Part shown: one piece after another, positions 1 to 5,061 of the stretch | Numbering within the stretch: position 1 is the stretch's first letter | Layout: each line of letters starts with the position of its first letter | Assembly: GCA_028868555.1 (NCBI GenBank) | Contig: JAGWUG010000070.1 | Location: 1-5,568 of the forward strand | Reading direction: 5' to 3' | From: Actinomycetales bacterium | Lineage (GTDB): Bacteria; Actinomycetota; Actinomycetes; Actinomycetales; Microbacteriaceae | Length of the DNA stretch: 5,568 bases | The notes under the pieces: generated by a model | The model's input: only the letters and a program-made list of their open reading frames with translations | The model's database searches: none | What the model was told of the DNA's origin: nothing | Program-made: the position numbers and the translations under genes

Positions 1-306
1 CTGCTGGAACAGCAGCGAAGACTCAATGGGGTGAGCGACACCCTCGCCCTAGACCTAACCCACGAACACGTTGCCTCACCCACGAGAGACGCTAGGCAGT
101 TGACAGCCTTTGCAGGTGAAGACCTAATGGCCATCTATCCGGAACGCAGCGTGCAGATCGGTCAGATACGCGTGGTGAGTGCCACATCGGTGGCGGTGGC
201 GCTGTGTGAAGAAGCTAAGCCCACCCTGGCATCGGTGTTGGGGATGGCGGCTAGACAGGTTTGTGCCCAGAGCAGAGCAGAGCTGAGCAGAGCAGAGAGC
301 CGATAA
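1..306 (+). CDS. Probable TadE/TadG-like protein, C-terminal part (5' end outside window)
   Basis: The frame is open from base 1 and ends at TAA 304-306, giving 101 visible residues that begin LLEQQRRLNGVSDTLALDL. The GTG at 31 is only an internal candidate start, because the frame stays open upstream of it. No catalytic motif is visible. The pattern, namely a hydrophilic segment where an RAQAAADLAAL-like stretch is expected, then a region around a single Cys (CEEAKPTLASV), an Ala-rich stretch and an Arg/Ala tail, resembles the short actinobacterial TadE-like proteins encoded near Tad pilus or secretion genes. In those, the part missing here would be an N-terminal membrane helix. This assignment is by remembered pattern only and is tentative; a hypothetical protein is the safe fallback. 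The last 12 or so residues (SRAELSRAESR) are encoded by a pentanucleotide repeat. The gene faces the MFS gene tail to tail across 18 bases, with no convincing terminator between them. Confidence 0.5.
   Translation: MLEQQRRLNGVSDTLALDLTHEHVASPTRDARQLTAFAGEDLMAIYPERSVQIGQIRVVSATSVAVALCEEAKPTLASVLGMAARQVCAQSRAELSRAESR
269..300 (+). repeat. Degenerate pentanucleotide tandem repeat (AGAGC)n
   Basis: Six consecutive 5-base units are seen: AGAGC at 269, 274 and 279, TGAGC at 284, AGAGC at 289 and AGAGA at 294, followed by GC. Three units make 15 bases, so the translated tail repeats every five residues (SRAEL, SRAES). The array lies at the very end of the leftmost coding region. Loss or gain of one unit would shift the frame, but the other two frames stop soon after (TAG at 318-320 and TAG at 326-328), so only the last few residues would change. 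Confidence 0.8.
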
Positions 307-324
307 GTATGGCCCGGTAGGCGC

Positions 325-1497
325 TTAGCGAATGCCAAACCTAGGTATGTAGCGCCAACCCAGCCAGGCGCCAACCAGGCTCACTCCTGAGAAAGCAACA
401 ATGGCACCGGGAAGAGTAATGGCCACGGTGAGGGCGCTGAGAAGCGCAGGTGTGACGGCAACACCGGTGTCTACCTGCAGGCGATAGGCGGCCAAGAACT
501 CATTGCGAGCGTCTGGCGGCGCTAGATCGGCTCCCAGGGTGAGCACAATGCCGGAGCCGAGAGCATTAGCGAGGCTCATGATCAAGCAGACCACGAGGAA
601 CCAGAAGTCAGTGTGGGCAAAGATCAGCAGGAAGTGCGAAGCTCCCATACCAACCAGGGTGGGCATGATTGCCCAGCGGCGACCCCACTTGTCCATGATC
701 TGGCCACTGGCGTAGAAGAGAACAAAGTCGAGCAGGCCCGCGATGCCGATGAAGAGCGAGACAGTTCCCGGATGCATGCCGATAAAGATTCCCCATAGCG
801 GAAGGCCCACCTGCCGAACGGTGCGCATGGAACCCAAGATGGTGGACGACGTGCCCACGGTGGCCAGCTTGCGCCACTCGCGACGTGCAACCGCCAGTGC
901 GCTGCCGTGGTGGCCACCGCTGCCATCAGGGACGGAATCCTTAGGGGCTGCGAGTAGAACTGCGCCGGATGCGAGGCACAACACGGCGCCTGCCAGGTAA
1001 ACCCAGTGCAAGCCAAAGGCATAGACCACGGCAGCCGCAATGACTGGGCCAATAAATCCGCCAGCTCGGAACATGCCGCCGAGAAGAGACAACGCTCGGG
1101 CTCGGTGGCTCAGCGGCACCTGCTCGGCCATAAAGGCGTGTCGGGCAAGCGCGAACACTGAGATCATGGCACCCGCAATGAGAATCCAAATGCCCAATAG
1201 CCAGAGCGTGTTTGCCATGAGTGCACCGATGAGGGCAGCTGCGGCAACGACAGAGGAGAGCAACATGGAACGGCGCTCGCCGAAGCGGTGAACTAGTTTT
1301 GCAGCCGGGACATCAAACAGGACGGTGCCAACCATGGTGAGGCCGGCGATGAAGCCCGCAACTGGAAGCGATGCACCTAGGTGCTGGGCTGCGCTCGGGA
1401 GGATTGGCACAATGGCGCCCTCGCCGGCGGAGAAGAGCATCGAAGGCACAAAAACCGGGAAGATTAGCTCACGTTTTCTGAATGCTGGATTGCTCAC
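325..1497 (-). CDS. MFS family transporter (12 TM helices), substrate unknown
   Basis: This is a complete 390-residue inner-membrane secondary transporter of the major facilitator superfamily, the usual length for a 12-helix member. Strongly hydrophobic segments fall at roughly 11-33, 45-67, 77-98, 99-122, 137-160, 165-185, 222-245, 247-268, 275-295, 298-322, 342-365 and 366-385, with a hydrophilic central loop at about 186-220. The family's loop 2-3 signature appears in both halves: DVPAAKLVHRFGERR at 62-76 and GQIMDKWGRR at 265-274. AGGFIGP at 145-151 resembles the antiporter-type glycine/proline motif of helix 5, which would fit drug or metabolite efflux, but this does not fix a substrate. 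GTG at 1497-1495 is the only upstream start available, because the same frame has TAG at 1509-1507. There is no Shine-Dalgarno sequence, and a -10-like TAGGCT sits six bases upstream, so a leaderless transcript is inferred. It is divergent from prfB and convergent with the leftmost gene. Confidence 0.9.
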   Translation of the reverse strand: MSNPAFRKRELIFPVFVPSMLFSAGEGAIVPILPSAAQHLGASLPVAGFIAGLTMVGTVLFDVPAAKLVHRFGERRSMLLSSVVAAAALIGALMANTLWLLGIWILIAGAMISVFALARHAFMAEQVPLSHRARALSLLGGMFRAGGFIGPVIAAAVVYAFGLHWVYLAGAVLCLASGAVLLAAPKDSVPDGSGGHHGSALAVARREWRKLATVGTSSTILGSMRTVRQVGLPLWGIFIGMHPGTVSLFIGIAGLLDFVLFYASGQIMDKWGRRWAIMPTLVGMGASHFLLIFAHTDFWFLVVCLIMSLANALGSGIVLTLGADLAPPDARNEFLAAYRLQVDTGVAVTPALLSALTVAITLPGAIVAFSGVSLVGAWLGWRYIPRFGIR

Positions 1498-1509
1498 TAA
1501 CCCAGCCTA
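1498..1509 (-). promoter_or_regulatory. Predicted leaderless promoter of the MFS gene
   Basis: On the minus strand TAGGCT (1509-1504) fits the actinobacterial -10 pattern TANNNT. It is followed by six bases (1503-1498) and then the GTG start codon at 1497. That spacing puts the expected transcription start on the first base of the start codon. A weak -35 candidate TTGGTG lies at 1531-1526 with a 16-base spacer. No ribosome binding site is present. The promoter is predicted from sequence pattern only. Confidence 0.55.
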
Positions 1510-1523
1510 AGCCATGCGAAAAT

Positions 1524-1540
1524 CCCACCAATTCGGTGGG
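1524..1540. repeat. Inverted repeat in the divergent MFS/prfB intergenic region
   Basis: CCCACC (1524-1529) and GGTGGG (1535-1540) are perfect 6-bp arms around the 5-base centre AATTC. AAA at 1520-1522 and TTT at 1541-1543 can extend the stem if T1523 is bulged. The element lies upstream of both genes' -10 hexamers, in the spacer and -35 zone of each, and is not downstream of any gene. An operator for a dimeric regulator is therefore more natural than a terminator. No regulator is encoded in the window. Confidence 0.6.
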
Positions 1541-1542
1541 TT

Positions 1543-1555
1543 TAAACTAGAACAA
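1543..1555 (+). promoter_or_regulatory. Predicted leaderless promoter of prfB
   Basis: TAAACT at 1543-1548 matches TANNNT. Seven bases (1549-1555) then separate it from the ATG at 1556, so the expected first transcribed base is the A of the start codon. No Shine-Dalgarno sequence precedes the ATG (the bases are AGAACAA). No good -35 hexamer is visible, as is common for actinobacterial promoters. This spacing also supports the start at 1556 over the upstream ATG at 1514. Confidence 0.6.
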
Positions 1556-2659
1556 ATGGCTGACCTCGATATCTCCGCAGAAATCCGCGCGCTTCGCAAC
1601 ACCATGGAGAGCGTGAGTGCGGTGGTAAACCTCCCTCGCCTTCGTGAAGAAATCGCCGCGCTCGAGCAGCAGGCCAGTGCCAACGACCTCTGGGACAATC
1701 CGGAGAACGCCCAAAAGATCACCAGCGCACTGAGCCACAAGCAGGCTCAGCTGAAACGCGTCACCGATGCCGTCAACCGCATCGACGACCTCGAGGTGCT
1801 GGTAGAGATGGCAAACGCCGAGCAGGATTCCGCCACCCAGGCTGAGGCCAAGCGTGAGCTCGCAAACCTTGATTCGGTGGTTGGTGCCTTAGAGGTGCAG
1901 ACCCTATTGAACGGCGAGTACGACGAGCGCAGCGCCGTTGTGACCATTCGCGCGGGTGCCGGTGGCGACGATGCAACCGACTTTGCGGAGATGCTGATGC
2001 GCATGTACCTGCGCTACGCCGAGAAGCACGGCTACAAGACCAGCGTGCTCGACATCTCCTACGCCGAAGGAGCGGGCATCAAGAGCTCCACCTTCGAGAT
2101 TGATGCTGCTTTCGCCTACGGCAATCTTTCGGTTGAGGCAGGCACTCACCGCCTCGTACGCATGAGTCCATTTAATTCCGCTGGTAAGCGCCAGACCTCC
2201 TTTGCCGCGGTAGAAGTTGTGCCGCTTATCGAACAGACCGATGCCATCGACATTCCGGATAACGATATTCGCGTGGATGTCTTCCGCTCTTCTGGCCCCG
2301 GTGGCCAGTCGGTGAACACCACCGACTCCGCGGTTCGCATCACCCACTTGCCATCGGGCATCGTAGTTTCCTGTCAGAACGAGAAGAGTCAGCCGCAGAA
2401 CAAGGCCTCGGCCCTGCGAGTGCTGCAGTCGCGCCTGCTGGAGATTCGCCGCCGCGAAGAAGAGGCTCAGAAGAAGCAGCTGGCCGGCGACGCAACCGCA
2501 AGCTGGGGCGATCAGATGCGCTCATACGTGCTGGCTCCTTACCAAATGGTGAAAGACCTTCGCACTGAGTTTGAGGTCAACAACCCCGATGCCGTTTTTG
2601 ACGGCGACTTGGATGGTTTCATCACCGCGGGTATCCGCTGGCGCAAGGCCGTCGCTTAG
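1556..2659 (+). CDS. prfB: Peptide chain release factor 2 (RF2)
   Basis: This is a class I release factor of 367 residues, within the normal RF2 range. It recognises UGA and UAA stop codons in the ribosomal A site and triggers hydrolysis of peptidyl-tRNA in the cytoplasm. The RF2-specific codon-recognition tripeptide SPF is at 204-206 ([16 protein letters not shown]), where RF1 would have a PxT motif. The catalytic GGQ is at 249-251 ([16 protein letters not shown]), and its Gln is the usual methylation target. An N-terminal helical domain (about 1-115) and a C-terminal ending [12 protein letters not shown] complete the family layout. The start [10 protein letters not shown] fits actinobacterial relatives; an in-frame ATG at 1514 would add 14 residues with no visible family match, encoded through the intergenic dyad. 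The frame is continuous, so the programmed +1 frameshift that autoregulates enterobacterial prfB is absent. ftsE follows after 80 bases, an arrangement well known in Actinobacteria. Confidence 0.97.
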   Translation: MADLDISAEIRALRNTMESVSAVVNLPRLREEIAALEQQASANDLWDNPENAQKITSALSHKQAQLKRVTDAVNRIDDLEVLVEMANAEQDSATQAEAKRELANLDSVVGALEVQTLLNGEYDERSAVVTIRAGAGGDDATDFAEMLMRMYLRYAEKHGYKTSVLDISYAEGAGIKSSTFEIDAAFAYGNLSVEAGTHRLVRMSPFNSAGKRQTSFAAVEVVPLIEQTDAIDIPDNDIRVDVFRSSGPGGQSVNTTDSAVRITHLPSGIVVSCQNEKSQPQNKASALRVLQSRLLEIRRREEEAQKKQLAGDATASWGDQMRSYVLAPYQMVKDLRTEFEVNNPDAVFDGDLDGFITAGIRWRKAVA

Positions 2660-2694
2660 TCGATTGCATGGGCGCCGAGTGCGCCGCATCGGTG

Positions 2695-2713
2695 TGCCAA
2701 CAGGGTTTTGGCA
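2695..2713. repeat. Inverted repeat upstream of the ftsE -10 element
   Basis: TGCCAA (2695-2700) and TTGGCA (2708-2713) form a perfect 6-bp dyad around the 7-base centre CAGGGTT. Its right arm ends 11 bases before the ftsE -10 candidate, so it covers the region where a -35 element would lie. There is no T tract after it, so it is not a typical intrinsic terminator for prfB. It may be an operator or a chance dyad. Confidence 0.5.
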
Positions 2714-2724
2714 GACTGCAAAGT

Positions 2725-2739
2725 TAGGCTAAACGCAGC
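2725..2739 (+). promoter_or_regulatory. Predicted near-leaderless promoter of ftsE
   Basis: TAGGCT at 2725-2730 is the same hexamer as at the MFS promoter. It is followed by nine bases before the ATG at 2740, so transcription would begin about two or three bases before the start codon. The bases between (AAACGCAGC) contain no Shine-Dalgarno sequence. This suggests that ftsE-ftsX can be transcribed independently of prfB and that the ftsE message has almost no leader. Confidence 0.55.
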
Positions 2740-3576
2740 ATGATTCGCATCGACAACGTGACCAAACACTACCGTGGCGCCAACCGCCCGGCTCTCAACG
2801 GTGTCTCCCTCGAAATTGAGAAGGGCGACTTCGTTTTCTTGGTTGGAGCATCCGGTTCTGGTAAGTCGTCTCTGATGCGCCTAATCCTGCGCGAAGACAT
2901 CCCAAACTCCGGCTCGGTGTTTGTGCTCGGCGAGAACCTGCGCCGCATTCCGGGTCGCCGTGTGCCTTATTTCCGCCGCAAGATGGGAATGGTTTTCCAG
3001 GACTTCCGCCTTCTGCCAAGCAAGACCGTGGCTCAGAACGTGGCCTTCAGCCTCGAGGTAATCGGTAAGAGCCGTGCCTTCATTCAGACCGCTGTTCCAG
3101 ACGTGCTGGAGATGGTGGGTCTTGGACACAAGGCCAATAACCTCCCGAGTGAACTCTCAGGTGGTGAGCAGCAGCGCGTTGCGCTTGCCCGTGCCATCGT
3201 GAATAAGCCGGCCATTCTGCTAGCCGATGAGCCAACCGGAAACCTTGACCCAGCCACCAGCGAAGAGATCATGCGCCTGATTGAGCGCATCAATGCCGCC
3301 GGAACAACTGTTGTCATGGCAACCCACGACCGCGGCATCGTTGACCGACTGCAGAAGCGCGTTGTTGTGCTGAGCGAGGGCAACATCATCTCCGACATTC
3401 GTGACTCCGGTTACGTTTCGGTGGACAAGCCAACTCCGGGATTCGCAGCACCTGAAACTGTTGCTGAGCCTGCGGTGGCAGAAGCACCACGCCTAACCGA
3501 GACCTTCACCGAGACCATCGTGACCAGCCGCTCCTTCTTGGACGACGTCATCTTCGAGAACGAGGACGAGAAGTAA
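2740..3576 (+). CDS. ftsE: Cell division ATP-binding protein FtsE
   Basis: This is the cytoplasmic ATPase of the FtsEX complex. It couples ATP hydrolysis through FtsX to activation of peptidoglycan hydrolases at the division site. It is 278 residues long. ABC motifs appear in order: Walker A GASGSGKSS at 36-44, Q-loop Gln87 in FQDFRLLPSKT, signature LSGGEQQR at 139-146, Walker B ILLADEP at 159-165 followed by TGNLD, and H-loop His196 in ATHD. All catalytic residues are present. The ABC core ends near residue 222. The remaining 56 or so residues are a Pro/Ala/Glu/Thr-rich, acidic tail with a TETFTETIVT stretch and the ending NEDEK. The family is usually about 220-230 residues long (M. tuberculosis FtsE, from memory, 229), so the tail is an extension. 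The ATG at 2740 matches family N-termini (MIRIDNVTKHY). The stop overlaps the ftsX start as TAATG. Confidence 0.97.
   Translation: MIRIDNVTKHYRGANRPALNGVSLEIEKGDFVFLVGASGSGKSSLMRLILREDIPNSGSVFVLGENLRRIPGRRVPYFRRKMGMVFQDFRLLPSKTVAQNVAFSLEVIGKSRAFIQTAVPDVLEMVGLGHKANNLPSELSGGEQQRVALARAIVNKPAILLADEPTGNLDPATSEEIMRLIERINAAGTTVVMATHDRGIVDRLQKRVVVLSEGNIISDIRDSGYVSVDKPTPGFAAPETVAEPAVAEAPRLTETFTETIVTSRSFLDDVIFENEDEK
3562..3566 (+). promoter_or_regulatory. Ribosome binding site for ftsX inside the ftsE 3' end
   Basis: GAGGA at 3562-3566 lies nine bases before the ftsX ATG at 3576 and is within the last codons of ftsE. Together with the one-base TAATG overlap, it supports translational coupling of the two subunits, which fits their need for balanced amounts. 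Confidence 0.6.
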
Positions 3577-4490
3577 TGCGCCTCGGTTTTGTGATGAACG
3601 AGATGGCGCAGGGTCTGCGCCGCAATGTTTCGATGGTCATTTCCATCGTCCTGGTGACTCTGGTTTCGCTGACCTTCGTTGGTACCGCCCTCCTGCTGCA
3701 GTTCCAGATCACCCAGATGAAGTCCTACTGGTACGACCGCGCTCAGGTGGCAATCTATCTCTGCACCGACACCAGCCCATCCGCAGCCTGCCCCCAGGGC
3801 GAGGCCAGCGCGGATGTTAAGACATCGGTGGAGCAGCGCCTCAAGAGCCCACTGCTCAAGCCGTATATCAAGCGTTACTACTTTGAAGACCACAAGCAGG
3901 CTTACCAGACCTTCCAGGAGCAGTTCAAGGGTCAGGCCATTGCCGGTTACGTGACTCCGGACCAGCTCAACGAGACCTTCTGGGTCAAGCTCAAGGATCC
4001 AAACCAGAGTGACATCATCACCCAGAGCTTTAACGGGGTTGCCGGCGTTGAAGAGGTTCGCGACCAGCGCTCCTACCTCGACCAGATCTTCAGCATCCTG
4101 AACGCTGCCAGCCTGGCGGCAATTGGCGTTGCCGTTCTCATGCTTTTCAGCGCCAGCCTCCTGATCTCCACCACTATTCGCCTGAGTGCTCTGTCGCGTC
4201 GCCGCGAGCTGGGCATCATGCGCCTAGTGGGAGCCAGCAACTTCACCATTCAGCTGCCGTTCATTCTTGAGGGAGTTGTTGCCGCCACCATCGGAAGCGT
4301 CTTGGCTTCTGGTGCGGTCTGGGCAATCGTGCAGTTCTTCGTTCAGGGCTACCTGGCCCAGGCGCTGCCGTTCACCAGCTTTGTTGGCGTGGGCAAGGTG
4401 GCAATCATTGCACCGATGCTGATTGGCGCGGGAATCCTGCTCTCGGCCATCGCCTCCGGCGCCGCCATTCGCCGCTACCTAAAGATCTAG
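3576..4490 (+). CDS. ftsX: Cell division protein FtsX (FtsEX permease-like subunit)
   Basis: This is the membrane subunit that pairs with FtsE and relays its ATPase cycle to extracytoplasmic cell-wall hydrolases (RipC-type NlpC/P60 proteins in mycobacteria). The 304 residues fit the family. A short cytoplasmic N-terminus (MRLGFVMNEMAQGLRRN) precedes TM1 at about 20-44. An extracytoplasmic domain spans about 45-172, followed by TM2 at about 175-200, a cytoplasmic loop with the conserved ELGIMRLVGAS at 211-221, TM3 at about 228-257 and TM4 at about 275-296. The extracytoplasmic domain carries only two cysteines, Cys63 and Cys72, which could form a disulfide. ATG 3576 is chosen because it overlaps the ftsE stop, has a Shine-Dalgarno site and matches family N-termini; the ATG at residue 7 would remove conserved sequence. 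The reading frame is intact and nothing is truncated. Confidence 0.96.
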   Translation: MRLGFVMNEMAQGLRRNVSMVISIVLVTLVSLTFVGTALLLQFQITQMKSYWYDRAQVAIYLCTDTSPSAACPQGEASADVKTSVEQRLKSPLLKPYIKRYYFEDHKQAYQTFQEQFKGQAIAGYVTPDQLNETFWVKLKDPNQSDIITQSFNGVAGVEEVRDQRSYLDQIFSILNAASLAAIGVAVLMLFSASLLISTTIRLSALSRRRELGIMRLVGASNFTIQLPFILEGVVAATIGSVLASGAVWAIVQFFVQGYLAQALPFTSFVGVGKVAIIAPMLIGAGILLSAIASGAAIRRYLKI

Positions 4491-4523
4491 CGCCGAGCCA
4501 AACTCCTCTTGCGGCTGCACTGA

Positions 4524-4560
4524 GCCCATTTGATAAACTGACTGGCTAGCCCAAATGGGC
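4524..4560. repeat. Perfect 9-bp inverted repeat upstream of smpB
   Basis: GCCCATTTG (4524-4532) and CAAATGGGC (4552-4560) are perfectly complementary arms around a 19-base centre. The centre contains the -10 candidate TAAACT (4534-4539) and the palindrome GGCTAGCC (4544-4551). No T tract follows the right arm, so it is not a standard intrinsic terminator for ftsX. A protein bound at both arms would bracket the smpB promoter. Alternatively, a read-through transcript from ftsX would fold here just ahead of the smpB ribosome binding site. Confidence 0.7.
4534..4539 (+). promoter_or_regulatory. Candidate -10 element for smpB
   Basis: TAAACT at 4534-4539 is identical to the prfB -10 hexamer and lies in the centre of the 9-bp inverted repeat. 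A weak -35 candidate TTGCGG sits at 4509-4514 with a rather long 19-base spacer. Transcription would start near 4546, leaving a 5' leader of about 36 bases, so unlike prfB and ftsE this message would carry a Shine-Dalgarno site. Confidence 0.45.
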
Positions 4561-4570
4561 AGCAGATTTC

Positions 4571-4575
4571 AGGAG
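4571..4575 (+). promoter_or_regulatory. Shine-Dalgarno site deciding the smpB start
   Basis: AGGAG at 4571-4575 lies six bases before the GTG at 4582. This is ideal spacing, and it selects that GTG over the in-frame ATG at 4555, which has no such site and lies upstream of the AGGAG. Confidence 0.8.
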
Positions 4576-4581
4576 TGCATC

Positions 4582-5055
4582 GTGCCAAGAGAACGTGGTC
4601 AGAAGGTTGTGGCCACCAATCGTAAAGCGCGCCACGACTATCACATTGAAGATGTCTATGAGGCCGGACTGGTGCTCTCGGGCACCGAGGTGAAGGCGTT
4701 GCGCGCCGGTCGCGCGTCCCTGGTGGACGGTTACGCATCGGTCGAATTTGGCGAAGCTTGGCTGGAAAACGTGCACATTCCGGAGTACTCGCAGGGCACC
4801 TGGAACAACCACCTCACTCGCCGCCGCCGCAAGCTACTGCTGAACAAGCAGGAGATTCTGAAGCTCGCGCGAGAGCTTAAGGAGAGCGGCTACACGCTGG
4901 TTCCGCTGAGCCTGTACTTCAAGGATGGCCGCGCCAAGGTTGAGATTGCGCTGGCCCGCGGTAAGAAGGAATACGACAAGCGTCAGACCCTTCGCGAGCA
5001 GCAGGACACTCGCGAGGCGGCCCGTGCCATGAGCACCAAGGGCAAAGAGTGGTAG
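4582..5055 (+). CDS. smpB: SsrA-binding protein SmpB
   Basis: SmpB is the tmRNA-binding partner in trans-translation. It delivers tmRNA to stalled ribosomes lacking a usable stop codon, so that the nascent chain is tagged for proteolysis. From GTG 4582 the protein is 157 residues, a normal length. Family landmarks are [20 protein letters not shown] (11-30), [14 protein letters not shown] (34-47), the central [20 protein letters not shown] region (69-88) and [24 protein letters not shown] (111-134). The basic C-terminal tail ([23 protein letters not shown]) enters the mRNA channel in known complexes. The start is set by the AGGAG site and by family N-termini ([12 protein letters not shown]). 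It follows ftsX after 91 bases with its own candidate promoter. The ssrA gene, often nearby, is not in this window, so any copy must lie outside it. Confidence 0.97.
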   Translation: MPRERGQKVVATNRKARHDYHIEDVYEAGLVLSGTEVKALRAGRASLVDGYASVEFGEAWLENVHIPEYSQGTWNNHLTRRRRKLLLNKQEILKLARELKESGYTLVPLSLYFKDGRAKVEIALARGKKEYDKRQTLREQQDTREAARAMSTKGKEW

Positions 5056-5061
5056 CACTCC

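Noticed and set aside
307..324. Bidirectional terminator between the convergent leftmost gene and MFS gene
   Set aside because: The 18 bases contain no convincing stem or T tract.
162..374. 70-codon minus-strand open frame near the left edge
   Set aside because: It overlaps both the leftmost gene and the MFS 3' end, and its hydrophobic sequence has no recognisable family. It is better explained as a shadow frame.
1514..1558. Upstream in-frame ATG for prfB at 1514
   Set aside because: It adds 14 residues encoded through the intergenic dyad with no visible match to RF2 N-termini. It has no ribosome binding site and lies upstream of the predicted transcription start at 1556.
1904..2347. 147-codon minus-strand open frame inside prfB
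   Set aside because: It lies wholly antisense to the most conserved part of RF2 and shows no protein family features.
2671..2685. GGCGC-CGAGT-GCGCC hairpin after prfB as a terminator
   Set aside because: The stem is only 5 bp and is not followed by a T tract. It is too weak to call as an intrinsic terminator and may be chance in GC-rich DNA.
3411..3893. 160-codon minus-strand open frame across the ftsE/ftsX junction
   Set aside because: It is antisense to two well-supported genes, has no recognisable domains and is explained as a shadow of their codon structure.
4555..4584. In-frame ATG at 4555 as smpB start
   Set aside because: The ATG lies inside the right arm of the inverted repeat. The AGGAG site lies after it and is ideally placed for GTG 4582, which also matches SmpB N-termini.
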